Shown here one piece after another: positions 1-8,111 of a stretch of 44,277 bases of DNA (positions are counted from its first letter, which is position 1; every line of letters starts with the position of its first letter). The notes beneath the pieces are model-generated. The model was not told where the DNA came from and ran no database searches. It was given only the letters and a program-made list of their open reading frames with translations. Source of the stretch: an uncultured Pelagibacteraceae bacterium (GTDB taxonomy: Bacteria > Pseudomonadota > Alphaproteobacteria > Pelagibacterales > Pelagibacteraceae); NCBI GenBank assembly GCA_902584225.1, contig CACHYX010000005.1, forward strand, positions 1 through 44,277, in the 5' to 3' direction. The position numbers were made by a program, and so were the translations under genes.

Positions 1-1
1 G

Positions 2-475
2 AAATATAAACTTTCAGCAGACGAACAGAAAAATTACTCATTGTTTAATGATAAATTATTTATACAAAAAATTTTGGAAAATATTCCTCAAGAGAACAAA
101 GAATTTTTTAATAATCTAAAAGAATTAAAAATATTTCCTGTGTTTGTTAGTGATAATTTTTTTGAAGTAAAAAATAAGAACATTTATTTAATAGGAGATG
201 CTTTTTTTGCTTTTCCACCATCATTTGCTCAAGGCGCATCTCAGTCTATAGAGGGCGCACATGAACTATTTGTTAGTATAGAAAATAATTCCAATGCTAA
301 CTTTTTTAAAAATAGGGTTAATAAAACAAAAATGGTAAATAATAGATCAAAATTGAATCAGTTTGCTTTTCATCTATCAAATCCTTTAACTGTATATCTT
401 AGAAATATTTTTTTAAAAAAATTAGTAAAAAATAAAAAGTTTTTAGAAAGTTATTTAGGAAAAATTTATAGGTAA
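2..475 (+). CDS. FAD-dependent monooxygenase, C-terminal part (5' end outside window)
   Basis: The reading frame is open to the left edge, so this is the C-terminal portion of a longer gene; a TTG at 41 is only an internal codon. The segment starting IYLIGDAF and continuing through PPSFAQGAS to IEGAHELF matches the second FAD-binding motif (GDA...P...QGA...ED) of class A flavoprotein monooxygenases, the group that includes UbiH/UbiF and salicylate- or 3-hydroxybenzoate-type hydroxylases. The usual His after GDA is Phe here. The tail (R-rich helix, then FHLSNPLTVYLRN) fits the aromatic-hydroxylase-like branch. The substrate cannot be assigned because the Rossmann and substrate domains are missing. 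The 3' end overlaps the convergent ccrM gene by 10 nt. Confidence 0.75.
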   Translation, partial: KYKLSADEQKNYSLFNDKLFIQKILENIPQENKEFFNNLKELKIFPVFVSDNFFEVKNKNIYLIGDAFFAFPPSFAQGASQSIEGAHELFVSIENNSNANFFKNRVNKTKMVNNRSKLNQFAFHLSNPLTVYLRNIFLKKLVKNKKFLESYLGKIYR

Positions 476-1545
476 CTTTTTGACAAGAATTTTTGTCTTA
501 AATTATCTATTGGCACGAAAGTATTTCCTAATTCGCAATGCCAATAAGTCCATCCATTACAGCTTTCTGCTCCTAAAATTGTAGCTGCAACCTTATGAAT
601 TGAACCTTCAGTTTGAGCATGTTTGATACTCCCATCAACCATAATTTTTGCACTGATTTTCTTTTTATTATCAAAAATAATAGTGCCAGGCTTAATTATT
701 CCCAATTCAACCAGTGAACCAAAAGGTATTCTTGGTTTGGATTTATTGTTTTTAAGTGTATCTAAATAATGATCTTCTATTGGTTTTGTATTTTTCAATC
801 TTTGTTCGGCAGCTTTGAAATAGGATTTTTCTTTTTCTATACCGTAATAATTTCTACTCAATTTTTTTGCAACCGTTGCAGTTGTGCCTGATCCCAAAAA
901 TGGATCAAGAATTAAATCATCTTTATTCGAAGTTGCTAATAAAATTCTATGAAGTAAAGCTTCTGGTTTTTGTGTAGAATGAACCTTCTTTCCATTTTTT
1001 TTTAAACGTTCTGTTCCATTGCAAATGGGCAAATACCAATTAGATCTCATTTGTAAATCATCATTCAAACATTTTAATGATTGATAATTAAAAGTATATT
1101 TTGAATTCTCTGATTTTGAAGCCCAAATTAAAGTTTCATGAGCATTAGTAAATCTTGTCCCTCTAAAATTTGGCATTGGATTTTTTTTGTTCCAAATTAC
1201 ATCATTTAAAATCCAAAACCCTAAATTTTGAATAGCTGTACCAACTCTAAATATATTATGATAACTTCCTATAACCCAGATTGCTCCATTCTTTTTTAAA
1301 ATTCTTTTACACTCACTTAACCACGCATATGTGAATTCGTCATATTTCTTAAAACTTTCAAATTGATCCCATTTATCATTTACTGCATTAACTTTTGATC
1401 TATCTGGTCTAGTTAGTTTATTTTTTAGTTGAAGGTTGTAAGGCGGATCTGCAAAAACTAAATCGAAAGTCTCATCTGGAATTCTTTTCAATTCTTTAAG
1501 ACTGTCTCCGTTAATAATTTTGTTGTTTAAATCTAACTCACTCAT
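466..1545 (-). CDS. ccrM: CcrM-type adenine-N6 DNA methyltransferase (GANTC)
   Basis: A beta-class site-specific adenine methyltransferase, 359 aa, the usual CcrM length. The catalytic DPPY motif is at residues 33-36 and the SAM-binding FLGSGTT motif at about 216-222. The C-terminal extension (about 270-355, containing SLVELGIIKPGT and a WTYWHCE segment) is the CcrM-specific domain that helps read the DNA. Members methylate the A of GANTC after replication and tune cell-cycle transcription in Alphaproteobacteria. No restriction partner is adjacent, as expected for an orphan methylase. The start is ATG with a good upstream promoter and no visible Shine-Dalgarno. The gene lies convergent to the monooxygenase. 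GANTC specificity is inferred from the family. Confidence 0.93.
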   Translation of the reverse strand: MSELDLNNKIINGDSLKELKRIPDETFDLVFADPPYNLQLKNKLTRPDRSKVNAVNDKWDQFESFKKYDEFTYAWLSECKRILKKNGAIWVIGSYHNIFRVGTAIQNLGFWILNDVIWNKKNPMPNFRGTRFTNAHETLIWASKSENSKYTFNYQSLKCLNDDLQMRSNWYLPICNGTERLKKNGKKVHSTQKPEALLHRILLATSNKDDLILDPFLGSGTTATVAKKLSRNYYGIEKEKSYFKAAEQRLKNTKPIEDHYLDTLKNNKSKPRIPFGSLVELGIIKPGTIIFDNKKKISAKIMVDGSIKHAQTEGSIHKVAATILGAESCNGWTYWHCELGNTFVPIDNLRQKFLSKSYL

Positions 1546-1558
1546 TTTAAAAGAAACA

Positions 1559-1587
1559 ATTAGACTCTAGGTCGGAGTCCAGGTCAA
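1559..1587 (-). promoter_or_regulatory. Predicted ccrM promoter
   Basis: Reading the minus strand, TTGACC (1587-1582) is followed by a 17-nt spacer and TCTAAT (1564-1559), close to sigma-70 consensus. Transcription would start about 7 nt before the ccrM ATG, giving a nearly leaderless mRNA. Two GANTC sites fall inside this promoter. Upstream, TTAA-N6-TTAA (1600-1613) resembles a CtrA box (TTAA-N7-TTAA) but with the spacing one nt short. Confidence 0.55.
1563..1579. promoter_or_regulatory. GANTC methylation site pair in ccrM promoter
   Basis: GACTC at 1563-1567 overlaps the last two bases of the predicted -10 box, and GAGTC at 1575-1579 sits in the -35/-10 spacer. A third GACTC lies at 1634-1638 in the end of rnhB. 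These are the recognition sequences expected for the CcrM encoded immediately downstream, so hemimethylation or full methylation could feed back on its own transcription. Confidence 0.6.
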
Positions 1588-1625
1588 CTCATGATTGAAT
1601 TAATTTTGATTAATTGTGCCTTCGA

Positions 1626-2210
1626 TTATTTGGGACTCAATATATTGTGTATTGGTTTGAATGTTTTTCTATGATGTTTTGTAATTCCAAATTTTTTAAT
1701 TGCTGAAAGATGATCTCTAGTTCCATAGCCAACATTTTTATCCCACAAATATGCTTTAAATTTTTTTGACATTTTTTTAATTAATCGGTCTCTTGAAACT
1801 TTTGCTAAAATAGATGCTGCAGAAATTTCTGGAATTTTCTGGTCACCTCTAACAACTGATTTTATATTTAGGTTATTAATATTAGGTTTTTTATTTCCAT
1901 CAACTTTTACAATTTTAGGTTTGAATTTTAATTTTAAAATTGATCTTTTCATTGCCAAAAGAGATGCGTTTAAAATATTAATTTTCTCAATTTCTTTCTT
2001 TGAGGCAGTCCCAATAGCCCAATAAGAATTTTTTTTTATATAGTTTTCCAAAAATTCTCTTTTCTTAGGAGATAATTTTTTTGAGTCTTTTACTTTCTTT
2101 TTATCAAAACCTTTTTTAAAGACTACCGTCGCGGCATATACAGGCCCAATAAGACTACCTCTACCGACCTCATCTACTCCAGCAACATTTTTTTGAGATT
2201 TATATTCCAA
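1626..2210 (-). CDS. rnhB: Ribonuclease HII
   Basis: RNase HII, 194 aa, cleaves RNA of RNA-DNA hybrids and initiates removal of single ribonucleotides from DNA. The N-terminal GVDEVGRG motif (residues 11-18) gives catalytic Asp13 and Glu14. Asp104 (VDGN) and Asp123 (RGDQ) complete the metal site, and the EISAASILAKVSRD helix (about 128-141) is typical. Initiation is at TTG (2210-2208); no ATG lies before the DEVGRG motif in this frame. The start overlaps the end of the upstream uracil-DNA glycosylase gene by 11 nt, suggesting translational coupling in a small repair operon. Confidence 0.94.
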   Translation of the reverse strand: MEYKSQKNVAGVDEVGRGSLIGPVYAATVVFKKGFDKKKVKDSKKLSPKKREFLENYIKKNSYWAIGTASKKEIEKINILNASLLAMKRSILKLKFKPKIVKVDGNKKPNINNLNIKSVVRGDQKIPEISAASILAKVSRDRLIKKMSKKFKAYLWDKNVGYGTRDHLSAIKKFGITKHHRKTFKPIHNILSPK

Positions 2211-2856
2211 TTTTCAATTCTTCAATTTTATTCTTTATTTCCTTTAAATCTGCCCAAGAAAATTTTTTTTGATCAGGCTGTCTTAACAAATAAGCAGGGT
2301 GGAAGGTAACCATAGTTAAATAAGTTTTATTATTAACAATTAATTCTTTCCAAACTCCTCTTGATTTGGAAATTTTCTCTTTATTTCCAAAAAAGGCCTC
2401 CATCGCAGTGCTTCCAAGCAATATAATCAATTTAGGGTTTATAATTGAAATATGTTTTTTTATAAAAGGAGCATAAGTATTAATCTCAACCTCATTAGGT
2501 TTTCTATTTTCAGGTGGTCTGTAATTTACTATATTTGTTACATAAACTTTATTTCGTTTAATATTAATTGCCGCTAACATTTTATTCAAAAGTAAGCCTG
2601 CGTCGCCTACAAAAGGTTTTACCTGTTCATCTTCTTTTTGACCAGGGCCTTCACCTATCAGCATAATGTTACTGTCATGATCACCATCAGCAAAAACAAG
2701 ATTGTTTGAATTATTTTTTAGAGTGCAATTTTCAATATTAGAGATTTCATCCTTAAGTTTTTTAAGTAAATCCTCCTTTTTTTCGATTTTCACAAATCTT
2801 TTAATAGGAGCATTTGAGAAGTTAAAAGCAGATTTGATAAAGTTGTATTTTTGCAT
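2200..2856 (-). CDS. Family-4-like uracil-DNA glycosylase lacking most Fe-S ligands
   Basis: Uracil-DNA glycosylase superfamily protein, 218 aa, with the family-4 arrangement: LVFADG (53-58), motif A GEGPGQKED (68-76), PFVG (81-84), YVTNIVNYRPPENRKP (105-120) and motif B FHPAYLLR (185-192). It would excise uracil from DNA and start base-excision repair. Family-4 enzymes normally bind a 4Fe-4S cluster through four cysteines. Here only Cys44 remains; Lys47, Tyr112 and Asn127 occupy the other places by eye alignment. Alphaproteobacterial relatives are often annotated as phage-type DNA polymerase. It is the first gene of an operon with rnhB and is divergent from the TPR gene across a 42-bp gap. 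Confidence 0.87.
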   Translation of the reverse strand: MQKYNFIKSAFNFSNAPIKRFVKIEKKEDLLKKLKDEISNIENCTLKNNSNNLVFADGDHDSNIMLIGEGPGQKEDEQVKPFVGDAGLLLNKMLAAINIKRNKVYVTNIVNYRPPENRKPNEVEINTYAPFIKKHISIINPKLIILLGSTAMEAFFGNKEKISKSRGVWKELIVNNKTYLTMVTFHPAYLLRQPDQKKFSWADLKEIKNKIEELKIGI

Positions 2857-2898
2857 TTTATTTCTTTTATTTAAAAAAAAAAATCATATTCTTTAAGT

Positions 2899-4572
2899 AT
2901 GAAAAAAATTTGTTTTTTTTTGATAATTTTTTTATATCAAACTTTTTCCTACGCTAAAACAACTGAAAATATTGAATTCAACCACAAGTATTTATCAAAT
3001 TATTTTTCAGCAATAATATCCATTAATAATCAAGACGATAAAGATTCGTTAAAATATTTAAATAACACAAAGACTCTTGTTAAAACTCATGAGAGTTATT
3101 TGGAAAATTATCTTATCTCGTTAGTTTTAAACAATAAAATTGATATCGCTTTTAATAAAGCTATTCAATTAAAAGCTAACGAAAAAAATTTTTTTGAGGC
3201 AAAAGTGCTGTTAGCTCTTAATTCGATAAACAAAAAAGATTTTTCAAATGCGATGTTAACCTTAGAACAAATGGATGAAGTTCCGCTCGATACTCTTGAG
3301 CTTATCATCAAAGAGACATTAAAAGATTATCTAGATACAATCATATTTAAAAAGATGGACAAAAACGAAGATGTCCAATTCGGTCAAATAGATAAAATAA
3401 AAAAGATTTTTCAGTCTTGTTACTTAGGCAAAGAGAACACAAATCTTTTATTTGAAGAGCTTGTGATTAAAGATACTGAAGATTTTTCAAGGTATATTTT
3501 TTTCTATATTAATTATTTAGCTCAAATCAAAGATTTTAATAAAATAAACGAGTTACAAAATAAGATTGATTATACCAATAGCAGCATTTTAATTGCTCAA
3601 GCAAAACAGTGGATTGAAAATAAAAGATACGACAAAGTTACTTCAGCGTTCTCATGTAAAAATGAAAATCATATCATATCTGAATTTTTGTTTTTGATTT
3701 CTAACTTATATTCTTCACAAGAGCTGTATAAAAAGTCAAATTTCTATATTCATTTATCAAATTATTTAAATCCTGAATTTAATTTTAATAATAGTTTATT
3801 AGCTGAAAATTATATAAGTAATAAAAAATTCGATTTAGCTTTAAAATCATTGAATTTTATTTCAGAGGAAGATCTTATTTTTAGTTGGTATAAAAATAAA
3901 AAAAAATCTTCAATTATCAAAAAACAGGAAAATGAAACAGCAGCACTCGATTTTTTAGAAAAAAAATTTGATGGGTTAAAAACTAATAATATTAAAATTT
4001 TGTATGACATGGGTGGAATTTACAAAAGTTTTGAAAAATATGACGAGGCGATAAAAATTTACTCTAAATTATTAGATTTGTTAGACAATAGATCAAAAGC
4101 TTATGCTGATATTTTATACAGGCGGGGAGGCAGCTTTGAAAGGATTGGAGATTACGAAACTGCTGACAAAGATTTATTAGAGTCCTTAAAAATTACTCGA
4201 GAAAATCCTTACGTATTAAATTACCTTGCATATAGTTGGTTGGAGAGAAACTATAAAATTGAACTTTCAATGGAAATGTTAAAAGAAGCATATGATTTAA
4301 GAAAGAATGATCCTTATATAACCGACTCTTTGGGATGGGGATATTATTTAATAAACGATTTTGAAAATGCAGAAAAATATTTGAAGAAAGCTGTAGAATT
4401 AATGCCATATGATCCGATAGTTAATGATCATTACGGAGACATACTTTGGATGTTAAATAGAAAAATACAAGCAAGATATTTTTGGAACAATGTATTAAAT
4501 TTAGAAGAAACAGACGATGAAATGAAAATTAATGTTAAAAAAAAGATTATCTATGGTATAGAAAAAACCTAA
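2899..4572 (+). CDS. Secreted tetratricopeptide-repeat protein
   Basis: 557 aa. A short positively charged start followed by a hydrophobic stretch to about residue 19 (KKICFFLIIFLYQTFSYA) looks like a cleavable signal peptide, so export to the periplasm is likely. The body is helical. Clear TPR units occupy about residues 365-545, for example GGIYKSFEKYDEAIKIY, GWGYYLINDFENAEKYL and GDILWMLNRKIQARYFW. The C-terminal part resembles TPR proteins found immediately before ispE in many Alphaproteobacteria. The molecular role is unknown; a scaffold in envelope assembly is only a guess. ispE follows after 7 nt, so the two are probably cotranscribed. Confidence 0.82.
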   Translation: MKKICFFLIIFLYQTFSYAKTTENIEFNHKYLSNYFSAIISINNQDDKDSLKYLNNTKTLVKTHESYLENYLISLVLNNKIDIAFNKAIQLKANEKNFFEAKVLLALNSINKKDFSNAMLTLEQMDEVPLDTLELIIKETLKDYLDTIIFKKMDKNEDVQFGQIDKIKKIFQSCYLGKENTNLLFEELVIKDTEDFSRYIFFYINYLAQIKDFNKINELQNKIDYTNSSILIAQAKQWIENKRYDKVTSAFSCKNENHIISEFLFLISNLYSSQELYKKSNFYIHLSNYLNPEFNFNNSLLAENYISNKKFDLALKSLNFISEEDLIFSWYKNKKKSSIIKKQENETAALDFLEKKFDGLKTNNIKILYDMGGIYKSFEKYDEAIKIYSKLLDLLDNRSKAYADILYRRGGSFERIGDYETADKDLLESLKITRENPYVLNYLAYSWLERNYKIELSMEMLKEAYDLRKNDPYITDSLGWGYYLINDFENAEKYLKKAVELMPYDPIVNDHYGDILWMLNRKIQARYFWNNVLNLEETDDEMKINVKKKIIYGIEKT

Positions 4573-4579
4573 ATTTTAC

Positions 4580-5410
4580 ATGCACAGAAAAGTAATAAAG
4601 TCTTTTGCAAAAATTAATCTTTTTTTAAACGTAGTTTCAAAAAAAAAAAAATTTCATAGAATTCAGTCTCTTTTTAGCTTTATTGATCTACATGATAGAA
4701 TAGAAATATCGACAATTAATCGTAAAAAACATTTTATAAAATTTGACGGTAAATTCTCTAAAGGGATAAGTAAAAAAAATTCTATTTCTACTTTGCTTAA
4801 AATTTTAGACCAGAAAGGACTAATTAAAAAAAAATACTATATAAAAGTTACAAAAAATATTCCTCAAAAATCAGGTATGGGCGGTGGTTCTATGAATGCC
4901 GCTTCAATTCTAAAATTTTTTTTAAAAAGGAAAATTATAATTTTAAATAAAAAAAAAATTTTAGAGATTTGTGAGATGGTAGGTAACGATGTAAAAATAG
5001 GGTTATATAAGGGTCCAATTTTTTTGAACTCAAACAATTCAATTCAGCCATTAAAAAAAGGATTAAGTTATCATTTGCTTATATTTAAACCAAAAATTGG
5101 ATGTTCTACAAAATATATTTTTTCAAAATTTAAAAAATTTTCAAAGAAAATACCACCAAACAAAAAAAATTTGCTTAAATTAAATAATAAAAAGAATGAC
5201 TTGGAACCAATTGTATTAAAAAAATTTAGAAATATTAGCAAACCACTATTTTTTTTGAAAAGCTTAAAAGGGATAGAATTTGTAAGAATGACAGGGTCTG
5301 GTTCTAGCTTTATTGCCTATTTCAAGTCTAAAAAAAACTTACTAAATGCGTCTAAATTATTCACCAATAAATACAAAAAATATTGGTCTGTAATGTCTAA
5401 AACTATATAA
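4580..5410 (+). CDS. ispE: 4-(cytidine-5'-diphospho)-2-C-methyl-D-erythritol kinase
   Basis: GHMP-family kinase of the MEP isoprenoid pathway, 276 aa, which phosphorylates CDP-methylerythritol at the 2-hydroxyl. It opens with SFAKINLFLNV (8-18). The glycine-rich ATP loop PQKSGMGGGSMNAAS is at 95-109, and the C-terminal RMTGSGSSFIAYF motif is typical of IspE. NDLEPIV is also conserved. A run of 13 A residues (4639-4651) encodes Lys21-24 inside the coding region and could cause slippage. It lies just behind the TPR gene and ahead of a tRNA gene. Confidence 0.93.
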   Translation: MHRKVIKSFAKINLFLNVVSKKKKFHRIQSLFSFIDLHDRIEISTINRKKHFIKFDGKFSKGISKKNSISTLLKILDQKGLIKKKYYIKVTKNIPQKSGMGGGSMNAASILKFFLKRKIIILNKKKILEICEMVGNDVKIGLYKGPIFLNSNNSIQPLKKGLSYHLLIFKPKIGCSTKYIFSKFKKFSKKIPPNKKNLLKLNNKKNDLEPIVLKKFRNISKPLFFLKSLKGIEFVRMTGSGSSFIAYFKSKKNLLNASKLFTNKYKKYWSVMSKTI

Positions 5411-5443
5411 TTTTTGATTAGTTGTGTTATAAGAATTTAATTT

Positions 5444-5518
5444 TGGGGCGTAGCCAAGTGGTAAGGCAGCGGTTTTTGGTACCGCCATTCCTAGGTTCGA
5501 ATCCTAGCGCCCCAGCCA
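5444..5518 (+). tRNA. tRNA-Gln (anticodon UUG), with encoded CCA
   Basis: The cloverleaf folds by eye: acceptor TGGGGCG (5444-5450) with CGCCCCA (5508-5514), a short D arm beginning GCCAAGTGGTAAGGC, anticodon stem GCGGT/ACCGC around loop TTTTGGT giving anticodon TTG, and T arm CTAGG-TTCGAAT-CCTAG. The discriminator is G (5515) and CCA is encoded at 5516-5518. It decodes CAA and, by wobble, CAG. The 3' end is only 3 nt from the cca start codon. Confidence 0.96.
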
Positions 5519-5521
5519 GTT

Positions 5522-6793
5522 ATGTTTAAACTAATTAATAACTTTTTTAACCACAGTAAAAACGATTTATTTAAAAAGAATACATTGGATATTCAGAAAA
5601 ATTTTCCAGTAAAAAAAATATTTGATGCAATTAAGTCTTTTTCAGATGAAAGCGATATTTATTATGTAGGAGGATGTGTTAGGAAGATTTTTTGCCATGA
5701 ATTAGTGGATGATATTGATTTAGCAACAAACATAAATCCTGACGAGGTTATACTATCATTAAAAAAAAATAATATTTCCTTTTACGAGACCGGAAAAAAT
5801 CATGGAACAATAACTGCAATTATTGATGATAAGAAATTTGAAATTACATCTTTAAGGAAGGACATATCTACTGATGGAAGACACGCGAAAGTATTATTTT
5901 CAAAAGATTGGAGAGAAGATGCGGAGAGAAGGGACTTTACTTTTAACTCAATATACTCGAATGTTTATGGTGAAGTGTTTGATCCCTTTAATGGAAGAAA
6001 AGATTTAGAAAATGGTTGTGTCACGTTTATTGGAGATCCGTCAAAACGTATTAAAGAAGATTACCTTAGAATACTCAGATATATAAGATTTTTCTTAAAC
6101 TATTCAAAAAAAGACCACGAACCGAAAATAAAAAAAATTATCAAACAAAATTTAGATGGCTTGCTTAAAATCTCTAAAGAAAGATTAATAGATGAATTAA
6201 AAAAGATCATTTTTTCCAAAGGGTTCATAAATCTAAAAAAGGACGAATTTTCAAAAGAAATTCTTGAACTTGTTTTTCCAAGTTTAAACAATACCTCATT
6301 TTTAACTGACAAAAACAAACTTCTAATTGAGGAAATACAATTAAACAAGAATTTCATTGTATTGTTAAGTGCTATGATGATCAAAGATTTAAATAGTATT
6401 AATTATATACTTTATAAGTTCAATTTTTCTAACCAAGATAAACAGAGACTTCTTTATATTCACGATAATTATCAAATGAGTTTAGAGAAAAGTTTTTTTG
6501 ATAGAGAGTTGAAAAAAAGAATATATTTTGGTGAAAAAGAAAGTCTTTTAGACCTTATAACTTTGAAATTATTAATTTTTCATAAAAACGAGAAAACACT
6601 CAATGATCTGATTAAAATTACTAAAAAAACAGATTTGCCGAAATTTCCTTATAACGCTGATTTTTTAATTAAAAATTTTGATTATAAACCTGGAAAAAAA
6701 ATTGGAAAAAAACTAAAAGAACTAGAGACACTTTGGGTTGATAATAATTTTAAAATCTCCAAAGAAGAAATTAAGAAAATTCTTCTTAATTAG
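5522..6793 (+). CDS. cca: CCA-adding tRNA nucleotidyltransferase
   Basis: Class II nucleotidyltransferase, 423 aa, that builds or repairs the CCA 3' end of tRNAs. The active-site pattern is clear: VGGCVRK (49-55), the metal-binding DID (64-66) in VDDIDLATN, and the EDAERRDFT segment (132-140) followed by FNSIY that selects nucleotides. The C-terminal half (about 170-420) is the divergent helical body. The ATG at 5522 lies 3 nt after the tRNA CCA, leaving no separate Shine-Dalgarno. A TTG at residue 22 is a possible later start, still upstream of the conserved domain. The 3' end overlaps convergent greA by 4 nt. Confidence 0.93.
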   Translation: MFKLINNFFNHSKNDLFKKNTLDIQKNFPVKKIFDAIKSFSDESDIYYVGGCVRKIFCHELVDDIDLATNINPDEVILSLKKNNISFYETGKNHGTITAIIDDKKFEITSLRKDISTDGRHAKVLFSKDWREDAERRDFTFNSIYSNVYGEVFDPFNGRKDLENGCVTFIGDPSKRIKEDYLRILRYIRFFLNYSKKDHEPKIKKIIKQNLDGLLKISKERLIDELKKIIFSKGFINLKKDEFSKEILELVFPSLNNTSFLTDKNKLLIEEIQLNKNFIVLLSAMMIKDLNSINYILYKFNFSNQDKQRLLYIHDNYQMSLEKSFFDRELKKRIYFGEKESLLDLITLKLLIFHKNEKTLNDLIKITKKTDLPKFPYNADFLIKNFDYKPGKKIGKKLKELETLWVDNNFKISKEEIKKILLN

Positions 6794-7263
6794 AGATATT
6801 TGACATCTTCAATTTCAAAATTTTTTTCACCAGAAGGAGTTTTTATTTCAACTAAATCATTTTTATTTTTTCCTATTAAACCTTTTCCTATTGGTGATTG
6901 AAAAAAAATTAGGTTTTTTTTAAGATCAGCTTCGTCTTTGCCAACAATTTTATATGTTAATTTTTCATTAGAATCTAAATCTTTTAGGTAAACAGTTGAA
7001 CCAAATATTACCTTTCCAATATTTTCGATTTTAGTTACGTCAATAACATTTGCCCTTGCAATAATATCCTCAATCTGCTGAATACGACCTTCGTTATGTG
7101 ACTGTTGTTCTTTAGCTGCATGATATTCAGCATTCTCTTTTAAATCACCATGTGATCTAGCTTCCGAAATAGCAGATACTATTTCTGGTCTTTTTTTCTC
7201 TTTTAAAAAAACTAATTCTTCTTTAAGTTTAGTTAATCCATTAACAGTTATCGGTTCTTTCAT
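6790..7263 (-). CDS. greA: Transcription elongation factor GreA
   Basis: 157 aa, the standard GreA length. It binds the RNA polymerase secondary channel and stimulates cleavage of backtracked RNA. The N-terminal coiled coil (about 10-75) includes [14 protein letters not shown], with the acidic tip residues DLKENAEY that act at the catalytic centre. The C-terminal FKBP-like domain has the [10 protein letters not shown] and [10 protein letters not shown] segments. It starts at ATG and lies 8 nt after hemF on the same strand, so it is probably cotranscribed with trmL-hemF. Confidence 0.96.
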   Translation of the reverse strand: MKEPITVNGLTKLKEELVFLKEKKRPEIVSAISEARSHGDLKENAEYHAAKEQQSHNEGRIQQIEDIIARANVIDVTKIENIGKVIFGSTVYLKDLDSNEKLTYKIVGKDEADLKKNLIFFQSPIGKGLIGKNKNDLVEIKTPSGEKNFEIEDVKYL

Positions 7264-7271
7264 AAATTAAT

Positions 7272-8099
7272 TTATTCCCAATTAGCTGTGGGAGGTAAAG
7301 ACATTAAAATAGCTTCTACATTTCCCCCAGTTTGTAATCCAAATTTTGTACCTCTATCATGTAGCAAATTAAATTCAACGTACCTACCCCTTTTTTTATT
7401 TTGGATTAGTTTGTCCTTTTTTTTCCATCTTTTTTTAAATTTCTTTGCAATTATTTCTTTAAATAAATATGAAAAAGTTATACCTACGTCTCTTACAAAA
7501 GCAAAATCTCTGTCCCAATTTTCCTTCTTATAATCAAAAAATATTCCTCCAATTCCTCTCGGTTCATTCCTATGATGTAAATAAAAGTAATCATCACACC
7601 ATTTTTTATATTTTTTGTAATAGTTTTTTCCATGTTTATTGCACATCATTTTTAATTTTTTCTCAACAATTTTTTCTAGCGCTGAGTCTTTAAAGCAAGG
7701 AGTAAAATCCATACCTCCACCAAACCATCCATGATCTGTAATTATGTATCTCGTATTAAAATGCATTGCTGGGATATAAGGATTTTTCATATGCATAACA
7801 ATTGATATTCCTGATGCCCAAAAATTTTTACTGTTGTTAAATCTCGGAATTTTTTTTTTAAATTCGTTTGAAAAATTGCCATATACTTCAGAAAAATTTA
7901 CACCTACTTTCTCAAAAATATTTCCATTTTTAAGAAGCTTTGATTTTCCACCTCCCTCATCTTTTGTTTCGCTTCTAGACCATACTTTAGTTTTAAAATA
8001 TGAAGATCCATTTTCAATATTCTCAATTTCGTGACAAATTAATTCTTGAATTGTTAAAAACCAATTTCGCGCTAATTTTTTTCTAATATTTTCTTCCAT
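7272..8099 (-). CDS. hemF: Oxygen-dependent coproporphyrinogen III oxidase
   Basis: 275 aa. It converts coproporphyrinogen III to protoporphyrinogen IX using O2, a late haem biosynthesis step in the cytoplasm. The family signature is present: SIVMHMKNPYIPAMHFNTRY in the centre, then DHGWFGGGMDFTPCF, HRNEPRGIGGIFFD, and the C-terminal RYVEFNLLHDRGTKFGL and TGGNVEAILMSLPP stretches. An aerobic enzyme fits a surface-ocean lifestyle and supplies haem for the neighbouring cytochrome bc1 complex, although they are separate transcription units. ATG start, 12 nt after trmL. Confidence 0.96.
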   Translation of the reverse strand: MEENIRKKLARNWFLTIQELICHEIENIENGSSYFKTKVWSRSETKDEGGGKSKLLKNGNIFEKVGVNFSEVYGNFSNEFKKKIPRFNNSKNFWASGISIVMHMKNPYIPAMHFNTRYIITDHGWFGGGMDFTPCFKDSALEKIVEKKLKMMCNKHGKNYYKKYKKWCDDYFYLHHRNEPRGIGGIFFDYKKENWDRDFAFVRDVGITFSYLFKEIIAKKFKKRWKKKDKLIQNKKRGRYVEFNLLHDRGTKFGLQTGGNVEAILMSLPPTANWE

Positions 8100-8111
8100 A
8101 GATTAATTTGA

